Shown in pieces: positions 26,565 to 35,026 of a stretch of DNA of 48,356 bases (position 1 is its first letter; the number at the start of each line of letters is the position of its first letter). The DNA is taken from NCBI RefSeq assembly GCF_009733535.1, contig NZ_SMMI01000025.1, positions 1 through 48,356 of the forward strand. Direction: 5' to 3'. The notes below the pieces were generated by a model that did no database searches, was not told where the DNA came from, and saw only the letters and a program-made list of their open reading frames with translations. Both the position numbers and the translations under genes were made by a program. This stretch comes from Sphingobacterium endophyticum. GTDB taxonomy: Bacteria > Bacteroidota > Bacteroidia > Sphingobacteriales > Sphingobacteriaceae.

Positions 26565-28256
26565 ATGTCTAATAGACTTTTCCGAAAGAAAAGCGTTGAT
26601 CAAATTCTTTCAGACGCTGAACATGGCGGTTCTGGCTTAGCAAAAATATTAGGAGTTCGAGATTTGGTTTCCCTGGGAATAGCAGCCATAGTGGGGGCGG
26701 GAATCTTCAGTACAATTGGTTTGGCCAGTTATAATGGAGGTCCGGCTGTATCACTATTGTTTGTTTTTGTTGCTTTTGCTTGTGTGTTTACTGCTCTTTC
26801 GTATGCACAATTTGCAAGTACAGTTCCTGTTTCAGGTAGTGCTTATACTTATGCATATGTTGCATTTGGTGAACTTTTTGCCTGGATAATAGGGTGGGCC
26901 CTCGTTCTCGAGTATGCGGTATCAAACATGGTTGTTGCCATTTCTTGGTCGCAATATTTTGTGTCAATGCTCGAGGGTTTTGGAATACATCTGCCCAAAT
27001 GGCTTACCATGGCTCCTGGTTATGCATTGGATGCCCATGCAAAATTCCTTGAAGTAGGCATTGAGAATATGGAGAAAATAGATAAATTAGCTTTGCAGGC
27101 ATATCAATCCGCTCCTCGAATTTTTGATTTCCCAATTATTTTCGACCTACCAGCAGGACTTATTACTTTTTTAGTAACATGGTTAGTTTACATCGGGATC
27201 AAAGAGTCAAGGCGTGCGAGTAATATCATGGTATTGATTAAAATCGGAATAATTCTCGCTGTGATATTCGGAGGTATCTTCTTTGTAAAACCAGAAAATT
27301 GGACACCATTCGCACCCAATGGAATAGGAGGGGTAATGAGTGGCGTAGCTGCTGTATTCTTTGCATTCATTGGATTTGATTCTATTTCAACAACTGCCGA
27401 AGAATGTAAGAATCCTCAAAGAGATCTTCCGCGTGCAATGATTTATTGTCTTTTAATCTGTGCTGTACTCTATGTCGCTATTACTTTAGTATTAACAGGC
27501 ATGGTAAACTATAAAGAATTAAATGTTAAAGATCCTTTAGCTTATGTCTTTGAATACGTTGGGTTTGATCATATGGCAGGAATTATTTCTGTTACCTCAG
27601 TCATTGCTATTACAAGCGCATTATTAGTGTTCCAATTAGCACAGCCTAGAATTTGGATGACTATGAGTAGAGATGGTCTTTTATGGAAGAAGTTCGCTAC
27701 AATCCATCCAAAATATAAAACACCATCTTTTGCCACCATTATCACAGGAATTGTTGTGGCTATTCCTGCCTTATTCTTTAAGATGGACTTCTTCGTAGAT
27801 CTTACCTCTGTTGGTACATTCTTTGCTTTTATCCTTGTTTGTGGCGGGGTATTGTATATGGATCATTCCGGCCTTTCAAAGCGTTCAAAATTTAAAGTTC
27901 CATATGTAAATGGAAAGTACATCGTAGGAATTGGATTTATCATTGGTTTGATCTTAGCGATTAAATTTAGTGGGGAATCTTTATCACATTGGTTAGAAAT
28001 GGGCTCCACCAAGATTATTTTGCATAAATCATTGGTCATTGTCTTTTGGTTAGCCTGGTTGGTTCTGAGTGTCCTAAGCTTTAAATATAATTTCTCTTTG
28101 TTGCCGGTAACAGGTATTCTGGTTAACTTATATCTGATGTCTGAATTAGGTGCTAGTAACTGGATAATTTTTATACTTTGGCTGTTGGCAGGTTTAGGAA
28201 TTTATTTTGGATATGGGTATCGAAATTCAAAATTAAGAGCTCAAGATGAAAAATAA
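26565..28256 (+). CDS. APC-family amino acid permease
   Basis: A 563-residue inner-membrane transporter with about 12-14 membrane segments. The first carries the APC signature GIAAIVGAGIFSTIG, and the family segment FFAFIGFDSISTTAEECKNPQRDLP follows near residue 270. It resembles the YfnA/cationic amino-acid transporter branch. An unusually long loop (about residues 135-185) between early membrane segments is seen in other Bacteroidota members and accounts for the length. The substrate is unknown. It starts at ATG 26565, 42 bases after the acpH-like stop; a one-mismatch -7 box (CACTTTTG, 26530-26537) may give it its own promoter. Confidence 0.85.
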   Translation: MSNRLFRKKSVDQILSDAEHGGSGLAKILGVRDLVSLGIAAIVGAGIFSTIGLASYNGGPAVSLLFVFVAFACVFTALSYAQFASTVPVSGSAYTYAYVAFGELFAWIIGWALVLEYAVSNMVVAISWSQYFVSMLEGFGIHLPKWLTMAPGYALDAHAKFLEVGIENMEKIDKLALQAYQSAPRIFDFPIIFDLPAGLITFLVTWLVYIGIKESRRASNIMVLIKIGIILAVIFGGIFFVKPENWTPFAPNGIGGVMSGVAAVFFAFIGFDSISTTAEECKNPQRDLPRAMIYCLLICAVLYVAITLVLTGMVNYKELNVKDPLAYVFEYVGFDHMAGIISVTSVIAITSALLVFQLAQPRIWMTMSRDGLLWKKFATIHPKYKTPSFATIITGIVVAIPALFFKMDFFVDLTSVGTFFAFILVCGGVLYMDHSGLSKRSKFKVPYVNGKYIVGIGFIIGLILAIKFSGESLSHWLEMGSTKIILHKSLVIVFWLAWLVLSVLSFKYNFSLLPVTGILVNLYLMSELGASNWIIFILWLLAGLGIYFGYGYRNSKLRAQDEK

Positions 28257-28263
28257 CTAGATG

Positions 28264-28303
28264 AAAAAGAAGGCTGCCATTTGATTGGCAGCCTTCTTTT
28301 TTT
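28264..28303. terminator. Bidirectional terminator between the permease and kup
   Basis: A long perfect stem (AAGAAGGCTGCCA with TGGCAGCCTTCTT) is flanked by A- and T-runs. Its right edge touches the kup stop codon at 28302-28304, so kup's transcript ends almost at its stop. Confidence 0.93.
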
Positions 28304-30242
28304 AAAGTCTTGTTAGCTTAACTTCTTCAGTGTTTGGAATTGTCAATGGTACTCGTTCTAGAGTCACAAAACTACTATCTAAGCCAAACCCTTTTTCTTC
28401 TGAAAGACTGAATTTCTTCAGGATTTTATAGATCTCTAGGATAATTTTCTCATTCCATTTTAAGAAATGTGTTTTTGAAATCACTTTTTCTAATACTACG
28501 AAGTTAAAATCTCCTGGGATATTGTATTTTTTCAGTGTATCGTAATTGCTGGTAATATTAATTTCTCCCTTATTGACCATATCCTCAACAACTTTTCTGA
28601 ATAACAAACTGATTTTTTGTTCTTCTCTGAAGCCTAAATGAAAATCAATCCTAATTAATTTACCAGGAATCAATTGAGTTACTTTATATTCCCTTGTATG
28701 TGGGTTATCCATTACATCTACGTGTACTAACCAATAGACATCCGCACGTTTAGGCTTTTTATTAATGATCGAATAAGTAATTTTAGCCTCAACTTCATTT
28801 ATGTTATTGGCACTAGTAAGGTATACTAGATGGGATGAAAATTGAGGAACAGACTTATCTTCGCTTAATTCAGAAAGGATAGGGAAATAATCCTTAATAT
28901 TTATGAATTTAACGAATCTATTCTTAATTTTTCTAGCCCCATACCAACTATACATGATGACGAATAATGTCAGTGCTAATAGTAATGTTAACCATCCGCC
29001 ATGTGCTATTTTACTAATGTTACCTACTAAGAATGCAACCTCGATAATTGTGTAAACAATAGCAAAGAGTCCAACCAATATGGGATTAATTCTTTTACGA
29101 ATCATAAAGACTGTCATTAAAATAGTAGTCATTATGAAGGTTAGATTAATTGCTAATCCATAAGCCGCTTCCATATTGCTTGATTCCCTAAAGATTAGGA
29201 TGATTAGCATACAACCTAGATATAGTATTAAGTTGACAGAAGGAACATAAATCTGTCCCTTATGATCACTCGGATATCTGATTGCAACCTTAGGCCAAAT
29301 ATTCAAGCGTACAGCCTCAGCAATTAGCGTGAATGAACCCGAAATCATTGCTTGACTGGCAATAATTGCCGCTATTGTTGCAATGGTTACCCCCCATATA
29401 ATAAACCAATCAGGCATAATCGCATAAAATGGATTAATTTCTCCCATTTGAGTACCTACATGTTCAAGCAACCATGCTCCTTGACCAAAATAATTGAAGA
29501 TCAACATGAGTTTAACAAAAATCCAACTGATTCTGATATTGGACTTTCCACAGTGTCCCATATCAGAATATAAAGCTTCGGCTCCTGTTGTACAAAGGAA
29601 AATAGCCCCAATAATAAACCAAGCATTGGGGTAAGTGGCTAATAATTCATAGGCATAATAAGGATTTAGAGCTTTCCATATTTCAGGTGAATGATGAAGG
29701 TAGGAGAATCCTAAAAATCCAATCGTAGAGAACCATACAAACATCAATGGCCCAAAAACTCGTCCAACAATGTTAGTTCCAAACCGCTGAATAACAAATA
29801 GTAATGAAATTATTAAAACGACAACTGGAATGGTCGGAAACCCAGGGTTTTTTATTGCAATCCCTTCCACAGCAGAAGAAATCGTAATAGCAGGGGTAAT
29901 CATACCATCTGCTAGTAAAGTACTTCCACCGATAATTGCTGGAATGATCAGCCATTTTGCCCGCTTTCGCACTAAGGAATAAAGTGATAGGATTCCACCT
30001 TCACCCTTATTATCAGCATTGAGGGTGATTATCACATACTTAATAGTGGTCTGTAAAGTCAAGGTCCAAAAAATACAGGATAAACCACCATAGATCATGA
30101 TTTCCTGAATTTCACCTTTATTAAAAATAGCTTTGAAAACGTAGAGGGGAGAAGTTCCGATATCTCCAAAAATGATACCTAAACTGATTAATAAACCTGA
30201 CCAGCTAAGGCGCTGAAGGTTCTGCTTATGGTCTCCTGACAT
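28302..30242 (-). CDS. kup: KUP-family potassium uptake transporter
   Basis: A 646-residue protein whose first segment, GLLISLGIIFGDIGTSPLYV, is the KUP signature. About 12 membrane segments cover residues 15-430, including the conserved ALYSDMGHCG and GMITPAITISSAVEG regions, followed by a soluble C-terminal domain of about 200 residues. It should bring K+ into the cell with protons. The length is normal for bacterial KUP. It is a single-gene unit on the minus strand with an imperfect -7 box (minus-strand TAATTTCG, 30280-30287). No riboswitch-like leader is evident. Confidence 0.93.
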   Translation of the reverse strand: MSGDHKQNLQRLSWSGLLISLGIIFGDIGTSPLYVFKAIFNKGEIQEIMIYGGLSCIFWTLTLQTTIKYVIITLNADNKGEGGILSLYSLVRKRAKWLIIPAIIGGSTLLADGMITPAITISSAVEGIAIKNPGFPTIPVVVLIISLLFVIQRFGTNIVGRVFGPLMFVWFSTIGFLGFSYLHHSPEIWKALNPYYAYELLATYPNAWFIIGAIFLCTTGAEALYSDMGHCGKSNIRISWIFVKLMLIFNYFGQGAWLLEHVGTQMGEINPFYAIMPDWFIIWGVTIATIAAIIASQAMISGSFTLIAEAVRLNIWPKVAIRYPSDHKGQIYVPSVNLILYLGCMLIILIFRESSNMEAAYGLAINLTFIMTTILMTVFMIRKRINPILVGLFAIVYTIIEVAFLVGNISKIAHGGWLTLLLALTLFVIMYSWYGARKIKNRFVKFINIKDYFPILSELSEDKSVPQFSSHLVYLTSANNINEVEAKITYSIINKKPKRADVYWLVHVDVMDNPHTREYKVTQLIPGKLIRIDFHLGFREEQKISLLFRKVVEDMVNKGEINITSNYDTLKKYNIPGDFNFVVLEKVISKTHFLKWNEKIILEIYKILKKFSLSEEKGFGLDSSFVTLERVPLTIPNTEEVKLTRL

Positions 30243-30369
30243 ATTAATTTATTATTTTTATTCTATTATAAATCGAAGGCGAAATTACAACATTTAATGC
30301 GACAACGTATTTTCCTGTTAAAAATTGTTAAAGCATTTAAAATTTCCCTTAAAAAAAATGAAAAAACGT

Positions 30370-30410
30370 TACTTTTGTAATAGGATTTATGGAATTAATG
30401 TTTACATTTG
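30370..30410 (+). promoter_or_regulatory. Promoter region with two -7 boxes for the small sorting-domain protein
   Basis: Two exact TAnnTTTG matches occur: TACTTTTG at 30370-30377 and TACATTTG at 30403-30410. They would give leaders of about 65 or 32 bases before ATG 30449. TTTG at 30374-30377 could serve as a distant -33 for the second. Which one is used cannot be told from sequence. Confidence 0.45.
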
Positions 30411-30448
30411 ATTAAACCATAACCTAATTCGAATATCTAAATAGAGAC

Positions 30449-30892
30449 ATGAAATTAGAATTTAGAAAAATATCACACCTTGTTGCCTGCTCACTGTTCC
30501 TATTCTTAGGAGTAGCTAGCTATGCTCAAGCTTCTAATTCAAATGTTTCCCCTGAATATGCGAGTCTAGCACCTTCCAAAATTTCAGCTATTGAGCGCTC
30601 TAAATCGAAAGAAGATGAGAACGATAAACTGATAAACAATGTGAAAGTTTTTTACAATCCTATCTCAGAACAAATCTCTGTTACATTCAAGCTTGCAAAA
30701 GTAAATAATATTACAATAAAAGTAATGGATGCTTTAGGAAATGAAGTATTAAGTTTACATAACGGAAGTTTAGATGCTGGTATGCAAAACCTTAGTTTCG
30801 AAACTCAACAAAAACTTGCCGAAGGCTTTTATTTCGTTAGAGTATCCGGTGGTTCTGAAACAATTGTTAAAAGAATCTCTATAAAACTGTAA
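30449..30892 (+). CDS. Small secreted protein consisting mainly of a type IX (Por) sorting-like domain
   Basis: A 147-residue protein. A signal peptide ends near SYAQASN. A charged linker (residues 45-62) follows, and the last 80 residues resemble the type A C-terminal sorting domain of the type IX system: NNVKVFYNPISEQISVTF, ITIKVMDALGNEV, LAEGFYFVRVSGG and a final IVKRISIKL. No catalytic cargo precedes it. Similar short proteins are known in Sphingobacteriia, but I know of no assigned function. It has strong promoter-like boxes and a good terminator, so it looks like an expressed single-gene unit. Confidence 0.75.
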   Translation: MKLEFRKISHLVACSLFLFLGVASYAQASNSNVSPEYASLAPSKISAIERSKSKEDENDKLINNVKVFYNPISEQISVTFKLAKVNNITIKVMDALGNEVLSLHNGSLDAGMQNLSFETQQKLAEGFYFVRVSGGSETIVKRISIKL

Positions 30893-30915
30893 TTATTTCT
30901 ATTAAAATTAGATAT

Positions 30916-30939
30916 AAGGCTCCAATAGGAGCCTTTTTT
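30916..30939 (+). terminator. Intrinsic terminator after the small sorting-domain gene
   Basis: AAGGCTCC pairs perfectly with GGAGCCTT around an AATA loop and runs into T residues. It lies 23 bases after the stop codon. Confidence 0.9.
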
Positions 30940-31025
30940 GTTTCCTATAGAAATCTTGGTACTAATTGGTCAAAGGAAATTTAGAACCAAAATAATCTGG
31001 AAGTCTTTTTTCTTAAAATACTATA

Positions 31026-31064
31026 AACAAAAAATGCTTCGAATTTTTCGAAGCATTTTTTGTT
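31026..31064 (-). terminator. Terminator of gltA
   Basis: A perfect 18-bp stem (31026-31043 with 31047-31064) centred on TGCTTCGAA/TTCGAAGCA has A- and T-runs on both sides. It lies 14 bases beyond the gltA stop on the minus strand. Confidence 0.9.
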
Positions 31065-31078
31065 GTGAATATGAAATA

Positions 31079-32368
31079 TTATTTTCTATCTGAGATTTCA
31101 ACGTATGGACGTAAAGTCTCTCCGATGTAAACTTGTCTTGGTCTACCGATAGGTTCTTTGTTATCGCGCATCTCTTTCCATTGTGCAATCCATCCTGGAA
31201 GACGTCCCAATGCAAATAATACGGTAAACATATCAGAGTTAAATCCTAATGCGCGGTAAATAATTCCTGAATAGAAGTCAACGTTTGGATATAGTTTTCT
31301 GTCAATAAAATACTGATCATTTAATGCTGCTTCCTCAAGACGTTTAGCAATATCTAAAACTGGATCTTGTACTCCTAATTTCTCTAAAACATCATCACAT
31401 GCTTTTTTGATAATTTTAGCACGTGGATCAAAGTTTTTATATACACGGTGACCAAATCCCATCAAACGGAAAGGATCGTTTTTATCTTTTGCTTTTGCAA
31501 GATATTTATCAGCATCACCACCATCTTCTTTAATCGCTTCAAGCATTTCAATTACCGCTTGGTTGGCTCCACCATGTAATGGACCCCATAGCGCATTGAT
31601 ACCTGCTGAAATCGAAGCATACATGTTGGCATTCGATGATCCTACCATACGTACTGTGGATGTTGAACAGTTCTGCTCGTGATCCGCATGTAAGATCAAT
31701 AATTTATGCATTGCATCGATTACTAATGGATCGAAGGTTTTATCTTGATTAACCTCTCCAAAAATCATATTCAAAAAGTTCTCGATATATCCAAAGTTAT
31801 TTTTTGGATAGACAACAGGATGACCTAATGATTTCTTCTGTATCCAAGAAACAATCGTAGGCATTTTAGCCAATAAATTGATAATCGTTTTATTCTCTTC
31901 TTCTTCAGTTTGATTTGGATTCAACGACTCAGGATAGAAAGAAGACAATGCTCCTACTAAACAAGACAATTGACCCATTGGATGTGATTTAGATGGAAAT
32001 CCTGCAAAGAAATTCTTCATGTCTTCGTGGATCATCATCTGTGCTCTGATATCTGAACGGAACTTTTCTAATACTTCTTTCGTAGGAAGCTCCCCATAAA
32101 TCAATAAATAAGCAACTTCTAAAAATGTAGACTTCTCAGCTAAATCTTCAATAGCATATCCTCTGTATCTTAAGATACCTTTTTCACCATCTAAAAATGT
32201 AATGGCACTCTTAGTAGAACCTGTGTTTTTGAATCCTGGATCTAAGGTAATGTATCCAGTAGAATCTCTTAATTTTGAAATATCTAGGGCTTTTTCATCT
32301 TCCGTTCCTGTGATTACAGGCATTTCATATGTAGACCCATTTAAGTTAATAGATGCAGTTTCCGACAT
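31079..32368 (-). CDS. gltA: Citrate synthase
   Basis: A 429-residue type II citrate synthase that condenses oxaloacetate and acetyl-CoA to start the TCA cycle. Key segments are ILRYRGYAIEDLAEKS, NCSTSTVRMVGSSNANMYAS, the catalytic-histidine segment GPLHGGANQAVIEML and MGFGHRVYKNFDPRAK with a second catalytic histidine; the last catalytic acid lies in PNVDFYSGIIY. The frame can be extended two codons to a TTG at 32374, but ATG 32368 (MSETASINLNG) is the better start. It is a single-gene unit with a perfect -7 box about 50 bases upstream. Confidence 0.96.
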   Translation of the reverse strand: MSETASINLNGSTYEMPVITGTEDEKALDISKLRDSTGYITLDPGFKNTGSTKSAITFLDGEKGILRYRGYAIEDLAEKSTFLEVAYLLIYGELPTKEVLEKFRSDIRAQMMIHEDMKNFFAGFPSKSHPMGQLSCLVGALSSFYPESLNPNQTEEEENKTIINLLAKMPTIVSWIQKKSLGHPVVYPKNNFGYIENFLNMIFGEVNQDKTFDPLVIDAMHKLLILHADHEQNCSTSTVRMVGSSNANMYASISAGINALWGPLHGGANQAVIEMLEAIKEDGGDADKYLAKAKDKNDPFRLMGFGHRVYKNFDPRAKIIKKACDDVLEKLGVQDPVLDIAKRLEEAALNDQYFIDRKLYPNVDFYSGIIYRALGFNSDMFTVLFALGRLPGWIAQWKEMRDNKEPIGRPRQVYIGETLRPYVEISDRK

Positions 32369-32417
32369 AATCAAATTTCTTGTATTATTTGTGTTTTATA
32401 CTTTTATCGTATTCTTA

Positions 32418-32425
32418 CAAATGTA
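32418..32425 (-). promoter_or_regulatory. -7 promoter element for gltA
   Basis: On the minus strand the sequence is TACATTTG, an exact TAnnTTTG match, giving a leader of about 45 bases before ATG 32368. The roughly 310-base space between gltA and blaI contains this and the blaI control region; nothing else is recognised there. Confidence 0.45.
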
Positions 32426-32633
32426 TAAAATTGATTTCTATTTTCAGATGTATAATATGAATAATTATGACACAAAATGGTCATTTTAAGACATAATTCG
32501 AACTTTATTTTTCAAACTTGTTTATTCAAGACAAATCTTTACTCAAAGGCACTATATTATTGTTTCTCTCAATTATTACTCGAATTCAACCTTAAATTAT
32601 CTGCAAGCAGCACGCTAAAAAATGTTAAAATAT

Positions 32634-32676
32634 TTTGACATCTACGAAAAATTCGTACTTTAGTGATAAATACGTA
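32634..32676 (+). promoter_or_regulatory. blaI promoter with overlapping BlaI-type operator
   Basis: TTTG at 32634-32637 and TACTTTAG at 32656-32663 fit the -33 and -7 elements with an 18-base spacer. Filling the spacer is a perfect inverted repeat, TACGAA-AAA-TTCGTA (32643-32657), which overlaps the start of the -7 box. A further TACGTA lies at 32671-32676. BlaI/MecI proteins bind short dyads containing TAC...GTA over their own promoters, so this is a strong candidate for autorepression. Confidence 0.6.
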
Positions 32677-32681
32677 GATCA

Positions 32682-33044
32682 ATGGAAAAACTTACTATAC
32701 AGGAAGAAGAAGCTATGTTGTCAATCTGGCATTTAGATGGTGGATTTATCCGTGAAATCTTGGATAATCTGAAAGATAAGGATATGCCTTACACAACTTT
32801 AGCTTCAACAATCCGTAATCTTGAAAAGAAAGGATATGTCAAGGCAGTGAAATATGCTAATGCAAAACGATATGAAACAATTTTAGATGTGGAAGAATAC
32901 AAAGGCAAGTTTATGAACTCATTTGTAGGAGATTATTTTAAAAATTCTTACAAAAACATGGTTTCCTTTTTTGTGAAAGAAGAGAAGTTGAGCGAACAAG
33001 AACTGGAAGAAATCATGAAAATGATTAAAAACAATAAATCTTGA
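32682..33044 (+). CDS. BlaI/MecI/CopY-family transcriptional repressor
   Basis: A 120-residue winged-helix protein. The pattern EEEAMLSIWHLDGGFIREIL, then PYTTLASTIRNLEKKGYVKA as recognition helix and wing, then a helical dimerisation tail matches the BlaI/MecI family. These dimers repress their own operon and are cleaved or released when the partner M56 membrane protease senses a signal. The partner gene starts four bases downstream. A matching palindrome overlaps its promoter. In Bacteroidota such pairs are common and most are not tied to beta-lactam resistance; no beta-lactamase gene is nearby. Confidence 0.9.
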   Translation: MEKLTIQEEEAMLSIWHLDGGFIREILDNLKDKDMPYTTLASTIRNLEKKGYVKAVKYANAKRYETILDVEEYKGKFMNSFVGDYFKNSYKNMVSFFVKEEKLSEQELEEIMKMIKNNKS

Positions 33045-33048
33045 TGTA

Positions 33049-34953
33049 ATGGAATCTATTCTAACCTATGTCATACAGGTAAACATTCTACTGACACTAC
33101 TGTATTTTGGATATGCAATCCTTCTAAAAAACTTAACCTTTTATAATTTAAATAGGGTTTACTTTCTGATTGGATCTCTGTACGCTTTTATTTATCCCTT
33201 CTTAAACGTAAAGAGTTGGTTTGCTGAAAAAATAGTTGTTCCACAAGGGGTCATATTTGAGTATTTACCTTTAGTAATAGAAAATTCTGAACCTGGATTT
33301 TCTCTTAACGATCTTTTTATCGTTGTAATTATGATCGGTTCGACAGTTTTTCTGATCAAATTGTTTACACAATTAGCAAGTTTATTGCGGATTCACCTCT
33401 ATTCAAAACCTTCACAATGGCGTGAATATCTTTTTCGGAATGTTGTTTTTCCAATTACGCCTTTTTCATTTTTTAATAAAATCTATTTGCATAAAAAACA
33501 GCACCAAGAATTGGAGCTAAATGATATTTTCAAGCACGAGTATGTACATGTGAAAGGCCATCATAGTATCGATGTCTTGCTGTTTGAAATTGTGTTGCTA
33601 ATCTGTTGGTACAATCCCTTCGTATGGCTGATGCGCAAAGCTGTACGTCAAAATCTAGAGTTCTTGACTGATCAACAAGTCCTGGATAAAGGTGTGGACC
33701 GACAGACTTATCAATACTCCTTGTTACATGTCACTAAGCAAGGTGCTCAGGTTGGCATTAGCAATCAGTTTAATTTTAAAACTTTAAAAAAGCGCATTAT
33801 GATGATGAACAAAAAAAGATCATCCAAATTGGAACTTAGTAAGTATGTTTTTCTTCTTCCAATTCTGATCATCGCTGGAATCACTTTTACAGTGAATCAA
33901 GCAGAAGCAAAAATTGAAAAAGTTGTCGTCAAATTACAAGAAACGGATTTGAAACAACAGATTAAACAAGTCTTTATTGAAAGTAAATCGGTCGACACAA
34001 ATAAAGTAGATACCATAACTTTTAATGCCAAGGAGTCAACGGAAAATGAGCAAACAATAACGCAGCAAAAAAATCCTGGATCGAGAATCCAATCAGAAAA
34101 TTTCTTTCAAAATATTGTAGCTGATTCTTTGAAAGCACCCTTGGTCATTTTAGATGGTAATGAGATGTCTAAAAGTTATAAAAGCACTTCCTTTAATCCG
34201 AATAACCTTGAATCTGTGGAGGTGATTAAAAACGAGAGTGCTAAGCAATTATATGGAGAAAAGGCTAAACATGGAGTAATTATCCTTACAACCAAGAAAA
34301 ATCAATTAAAAGATACTGTTAAGTCTGTCCAAACAGCCGGTAAAATTGTATCTGTAAATCTTTCTGGTGATAAAGTTTCCGGTTCTGGAAAATTAGAAGG
34401 TGATTTACCAAACGCAAAGTTTGAAGTAGACGGCGAAAATCCGGCTCTTAAAGGTCAAGTTCAGGGAATTGGTATCAAATCGAATAAACCCAGAAAAACT
34501 TTTACTGAAATTGCTTTATTGGACACCGAAGGTTTAGACAACAAAGAATATCGATTAGATGGAAAGAAGATTTCAACTTCAGATTTAGCAAGAATAGACC
34601 CAAATAACATTGAATCAGTTGTAGTCAATAAAAATGTTGAACCTCCACTTGTCCAATTTATTTCTAAGGTAGCCTCTAAGGAAAATATTAGCGTTGTAGA
34701 GGAGAAAAGAGCTCAGCCTATCTCCGCATCTGCTGGAGATCGAAAAGACGAAAAGTTCATTGAAAATAAGAATGCAACCCCCAACAGGGATCAACTAATT
34801 GTTATTAATGGTGTTCCTAAGAACTATAAGGAATATAAAAAACTGAAATCATCGGAAATTGAAAACTCCATTTTATTAACTGATGACGCAGCTAAAGCGA
34901 TATATGGTCCTAAAGCTAAAAATGGGGTAGTCATCATTACCACAAAGTATTAA
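33049..34953 (+). CDS. BlaR1-type M56 membrane metalloprotease with TonB-plug-like C-terminal tail
   Basis: A 634-residue sensor-protease. The first 275 residues contain about four membrane segments and the zinc motif HEYVH at 163-167, with a downstream glutamate region (RQNLEFLTDQQVLD). This half should cleave or activate against the BlaI-like repressor encoded just upstream. After a last membrane segment (FLLPILIIAGITFTVNQAEA) the periplasmic part has no penicillin-binding domain. It carries three plug-like stretches instead: LDGNEMSKSYKS to KHGVIILTTKK (about 365-420), a shortened LDGKKISTSDLARIDPNNIE (about 505-530) and INGVPKNYKEYK to KNGVVIITTKY (about 583-634). They resemble the plug of SusC proteins. 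The signal sensed is unknown. Confidence 0.85.
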   Translation: MESILTYVIQVNILLTLLYFGYAILLKNLTFYNLNRVYFLIGSLYAFIYPFLNVKSWFAEKIVVPQGVIFEYLPLVIENSEPGFSLNDLFIVVIMIGSTVFLIKLFTQLASLLRIHLYSKPSQWREYLFRNVVFPITPFSFFNKIYLHKKQHQELELNDIFKHEYVHVKGHHSIDVLLFEIVLLICWYNPFVWLMRKAVRQNLEFLTDQQVLDKGVDRQTYQYSLLHVTKQGAQVGISNQFNFKTLKKRIMMMNKKRSSKLELSKYVFLLPILIIAGITFTVNQAEAKIEKVVVKLQETDLKQQIKQVFIESKSVDTNKVDTITFNAKESTENEQTITQQKNPGSRIQSENFFQNIVADSLKAPLVILDGNEMSKSYKSTSFNPNNLESVEVIKNESAKQLYGEKAKHGVIILTTKKNQLKDTVKSVQTAGKIVSVNLSGDKVSGSGKLEGDLPNAKFEVDGENPALKGQVQGIGIKSNKPRKTFTEIALLDTEGLDNKEYRLDGKKISTSDLARIDPNNIESVVVNKNVEPPLVQFISKVASKENISVVEEKRAQPISASAGDRKDEKFIENKNATPNRDQLIVINGVPKNYKEYKKLKSSEIENSILLTDDAAKAIYGPKAKNGVVIITTKY

Positions 34954-34996
34954 TATAATTTAAATACAATAATAATTCACTTAATCAAAAAAGGCA

Positions 34997-35025
34997 GAAA
35001 AGGCAACCGCGATGGTTGCCTTTTC
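34997..35025. terminator. Bidirectional terminator between the M56 gene and the SPFH gene
   Basis: GAAAAGGCAACC pairs with GGTTGCCTTTTC around a five-base loop. It lies between the two convergent stop codons and directly abuts that of the minus-strand SPFH gene. Confidence 0.85.
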
Positions 35026-35026
35026 A

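Noticed and set aside
32682..34953. Beta-lactam resistance regulator pair
   Set aside because: The sensor lacks a penicillin-binding domain and no beta-lactamase or PBP2a gene is present, so a resistance role is not supported.
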